Source: an uncultured Clostridia bacterium
GTDB lineage: Bacteria; Bacillota; Clostridia; Christensenellales; UBA3700
Reading direction: 5' to 3'
Assembly: GCA_946623205.1 (NCBI GenBank)
Contig: CAMOQV010000012.1
Span: 1-25,039 of the forward strand
Length of the DNA stretch: 25,039 bases
Every line of letters starts with the position of its first letter. Position 1 is the first letter of the stretch. Both the position numbers and the translations under genes were made by a program. Of the stretch, positions 24,071-25,039 are shown piece after piece. The notes under the pieces are model-generated. The model was not told the DNA's origin. It saw only the letters and a list, made by a program, of their open reading frames with translations, and searched no databases.

Positions 24071-24118
24071 AAAATCAGTCTCCTTTTGGTGAACTTTTAA
24101 ATTTTTTACATCTTGATT

Positions 24119-24153
24119 ATTATAACATATACAAAAGGCGTGCGCAATTGCGC
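24119..24153 (-). promoter_or_regulatory. Candidate promoter and palindrome upstream of pgk
   Basis: TTGCGC (24142-24147), 17 bases, TATAAT (24119-24124) on the minus strand; the -35 box is poor (3 of 6). It lies inside a perfect 12-base palindrome GCGCAATTGCGC (24142-24153), which could be the site of a glycolytic regulator. Confidence 0.5.
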
Positions 24154-24236
24154 GTATATAATATCTAGTCCAAAACACCCCAATTATTGCGTGTTTTTAC
24201 TCAAAATGCCCCGTTTTTGCACACCTTTACGCTGAT

Positions 24237-24275
24237 GCGTGCATATCAAATTTATGTATTATTTATATTGCACGC
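24237..24275. repeat. Inverted repeat in the pgk / chain-length intergenic region
   Basis: GCGTGCA (24237-24243) and TGCACGC (24269-24275) are a perfect 7-base inverted pair with an AT-rich 25-base spacer. The roughly 290-base gap between pgk and the plus-strand gene has several GCGTG/CACGC words, unlike its AT-rich surroundings. No gene is seen in it. Confidence 0.45.
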
Positions 24276-24280
24276 CCGTG

Positions 24281-24310
24281 TTGCTTTTTGCGCACACGAT
24301 AGAGTATACT
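24281..24310 (+). promoter_or_regulatory. Candidate promoter of the chain-length-like gene
   Basis: TTGCTT (24281-24286), 18 bases, TATACT (24305-24310) on the plus strand, 54 bases before the ATG. Confidence 0.5.
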
Positions 24311-24363
24311 ATCTAATGTAGGCTTTGAAATGAGCTTAACATAGACAATATTTGAGGTGTTTC

Positions 24364-25039
24364 ATGCAAAACGAACAAACATACGAAGAATCTTCTGTAT
24401 CTTTATGGACAATTCTAAAAGTTGGATTTGGTAGAAAATGGTTATTTTTCGCCGTTGCTATTGTTATAGCACTAGCATCTTTCTTTGGTGTTCATTATGG
24501 ATATACAGCAAAAAAGGTAACATACACTGCTTCTTATAATTTTGATATAAAAGCTATTCAAGATAACAAATACATCGATGGTTCAAGCTTTATTTTATCT
24601 AGTATAATTTCATCAGATAATCTAAATGCAATAAAAGCTTCTAAAGAAGAATTTGCAGGAATTGATGTTGACAAGATTATCGAAGATAATGCAATTACAC
24701 TAAATGGTTCTAGCAAAGATGAAAAAGTTACTAGCGATTTAACATTATCTCTTCCAAAGAAATATTGCAAAAACGTAAATACAGCAAAAGATTTCTTAAA
24801 GGCTATTGCTGACACTCCAGTTACAAAAACAAATACTCTTGCTGACACTATTGCTTACAATAATTATTTGTCTGTATATGATGTTGCAAGTACTTATGAA
24901 AATAAAATTTCTGCTCTTGAGAGCCAATTACAATTTTTAAATGATTCATATGACAAACTTATTGAAATATATGGTGACCAAATAATTGTTATTGAAGGAG
25001 ACGTTAAAATCGTTCCTTATTATTTCAAGAGCGAATTAA
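24364..25039 (+). CDS. Wzz/chain-length-determinant-like membrane protein, 3' end missing
   Basis: An open frame of 225 codons that runs off the window. The start ATG follows GAGGTG by four bases. The product has a short cytoplasmic head (MQNEQTYEESSVSLWTIL), a basic GRKW and one membrane helix at about residues 26-46, then a long outer region with coiled-coil-like runs (ENKISALESQLQFLNDSYDK, about 178-197). This matches the start of Wzz/YveK-type co-polymerases, which set polysaccharide chain length together with a tyrosine kinase and usually open a capsule or exopolysaccharide operon. The C-terminal helix and Pro-rich motif that would confirm the family lie beyond the edge. A generic membrane-anchored protein remains possible. 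Confidence 0.65.
   Translation, partial: MQNEQTYEESSVSLWTILKVGFGRKWLFFAVAIVIALASFFGVHYGYTAKKVTYTASYNFDIKAIQDNKYIDGSSFILSSIISSDNLNAIKASKEEFAGIDVDKIIEDNAITLNGSSKDEKVTSDLTLSLPKKYCKNVNTAKDFLKAIADTPVTKTNTLADTIAYNNYLSVYDVASTYENKISALESQLQFLNDSYDKLIEIYGDQIIVIEGDVKIVPYYFKSEL

Noticed and set aside
22896..24092. Plus-strand open frames opposite pgk, and similar ones opposite tpiA, glpK and GH2
   Set aside because: They are antisense shadows of conserved genes, with no ribosome sites and no recognisable products.
24071..24178. N-terminal extension of phosphoglycerate kinase
   Set aside because: It crosses the likely promoter and lacks Pgk sequence; GGAGA precedes the ATG at 24070.

Overview
This AT-rich window reads as chromosome of a low-GC Gram-positive bacterium, most likely an uncultured gut-type member of the Bacillota (clostridial or RF39-like). 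The pointers are good Shine-Dalgarno sites, sigma-A-like promoters, short intergenic spaces, a pgk-tpiA-gpmI glycolytic block, DegV, a fused MacB-like ABC transporter and a GPH sugar symporter. The lineage is inferred from gene style, not from a marker search. Code 11 fits: Trp is TGG where I checked it, and all 18 complete genes end in TAA.

Layout. 1-53: one end of a repeated insertion-sequence-like element, cut by the window edge. 104-1716: a HipBA-type toxin-antitoxin pair (minus). 1937-3727: a short alanyl-tRNA synthetase without the usual C-terminal domains (minus). 3856-6444: a fused ABC ATPase/permease behind a perfect consensus promoter (minus). 6598-6822: a tiny two-helix membrane protein (plus). 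6894-7796 and 7924-8481: divergent DegV and TetR genes with inverted repeats between them. 8478-13776: a three-gene catabolic operon (minus) of GH2 glycosidase, glycerol kinase and GPH symporter. 13867-15243: an AAA ATPase with a nuclease-like C-terminus, behind a perfect promoter and a tandem palindromic repeat (minus). 15356-15475: a 120-bp internally deleted insertion element. 15556-18772: a phosphoglycerate-mutase-like enzyme (possibly a homoserine kinase) in an operon with an unknown membrane-anchored surface protein (plus). 18836-20270: an AbiE type IV toxin-antitoxin pair (minus). 20384-24070: the glycolytic operon pgk-tpiA-gpmI (minus). 24364 to the end: the start of a Wzz/chain-length-like membrane protein (plus), which may open a surface polysaccharide locus.

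Working together. The GH2-GlpK-GPH operon looks like a compact route for taking up a glycosyl-glycerol, hydrolysing it in the cytoplasm and phosphorylating the released glycerol, which could enter lower glycolysis through the triose-phosphate enzymes at 20-24 kb. Three self-contained modules (HipBA, the AAA/DUF234-type ATPase and AbiE) sit between housekeeping operons, each with its own promoter and a candidate operator. No tRNA, rRNA, CRISPR array or complete transposase was seen. The points I would follow first are the glycosyl-glycerol operon, the palindrome array in front of the AAA ATPase, the AbiE operator that brackets its promoter, and the phosphoglycerate-mutase-like enzyme paired with an unknown surface protein.
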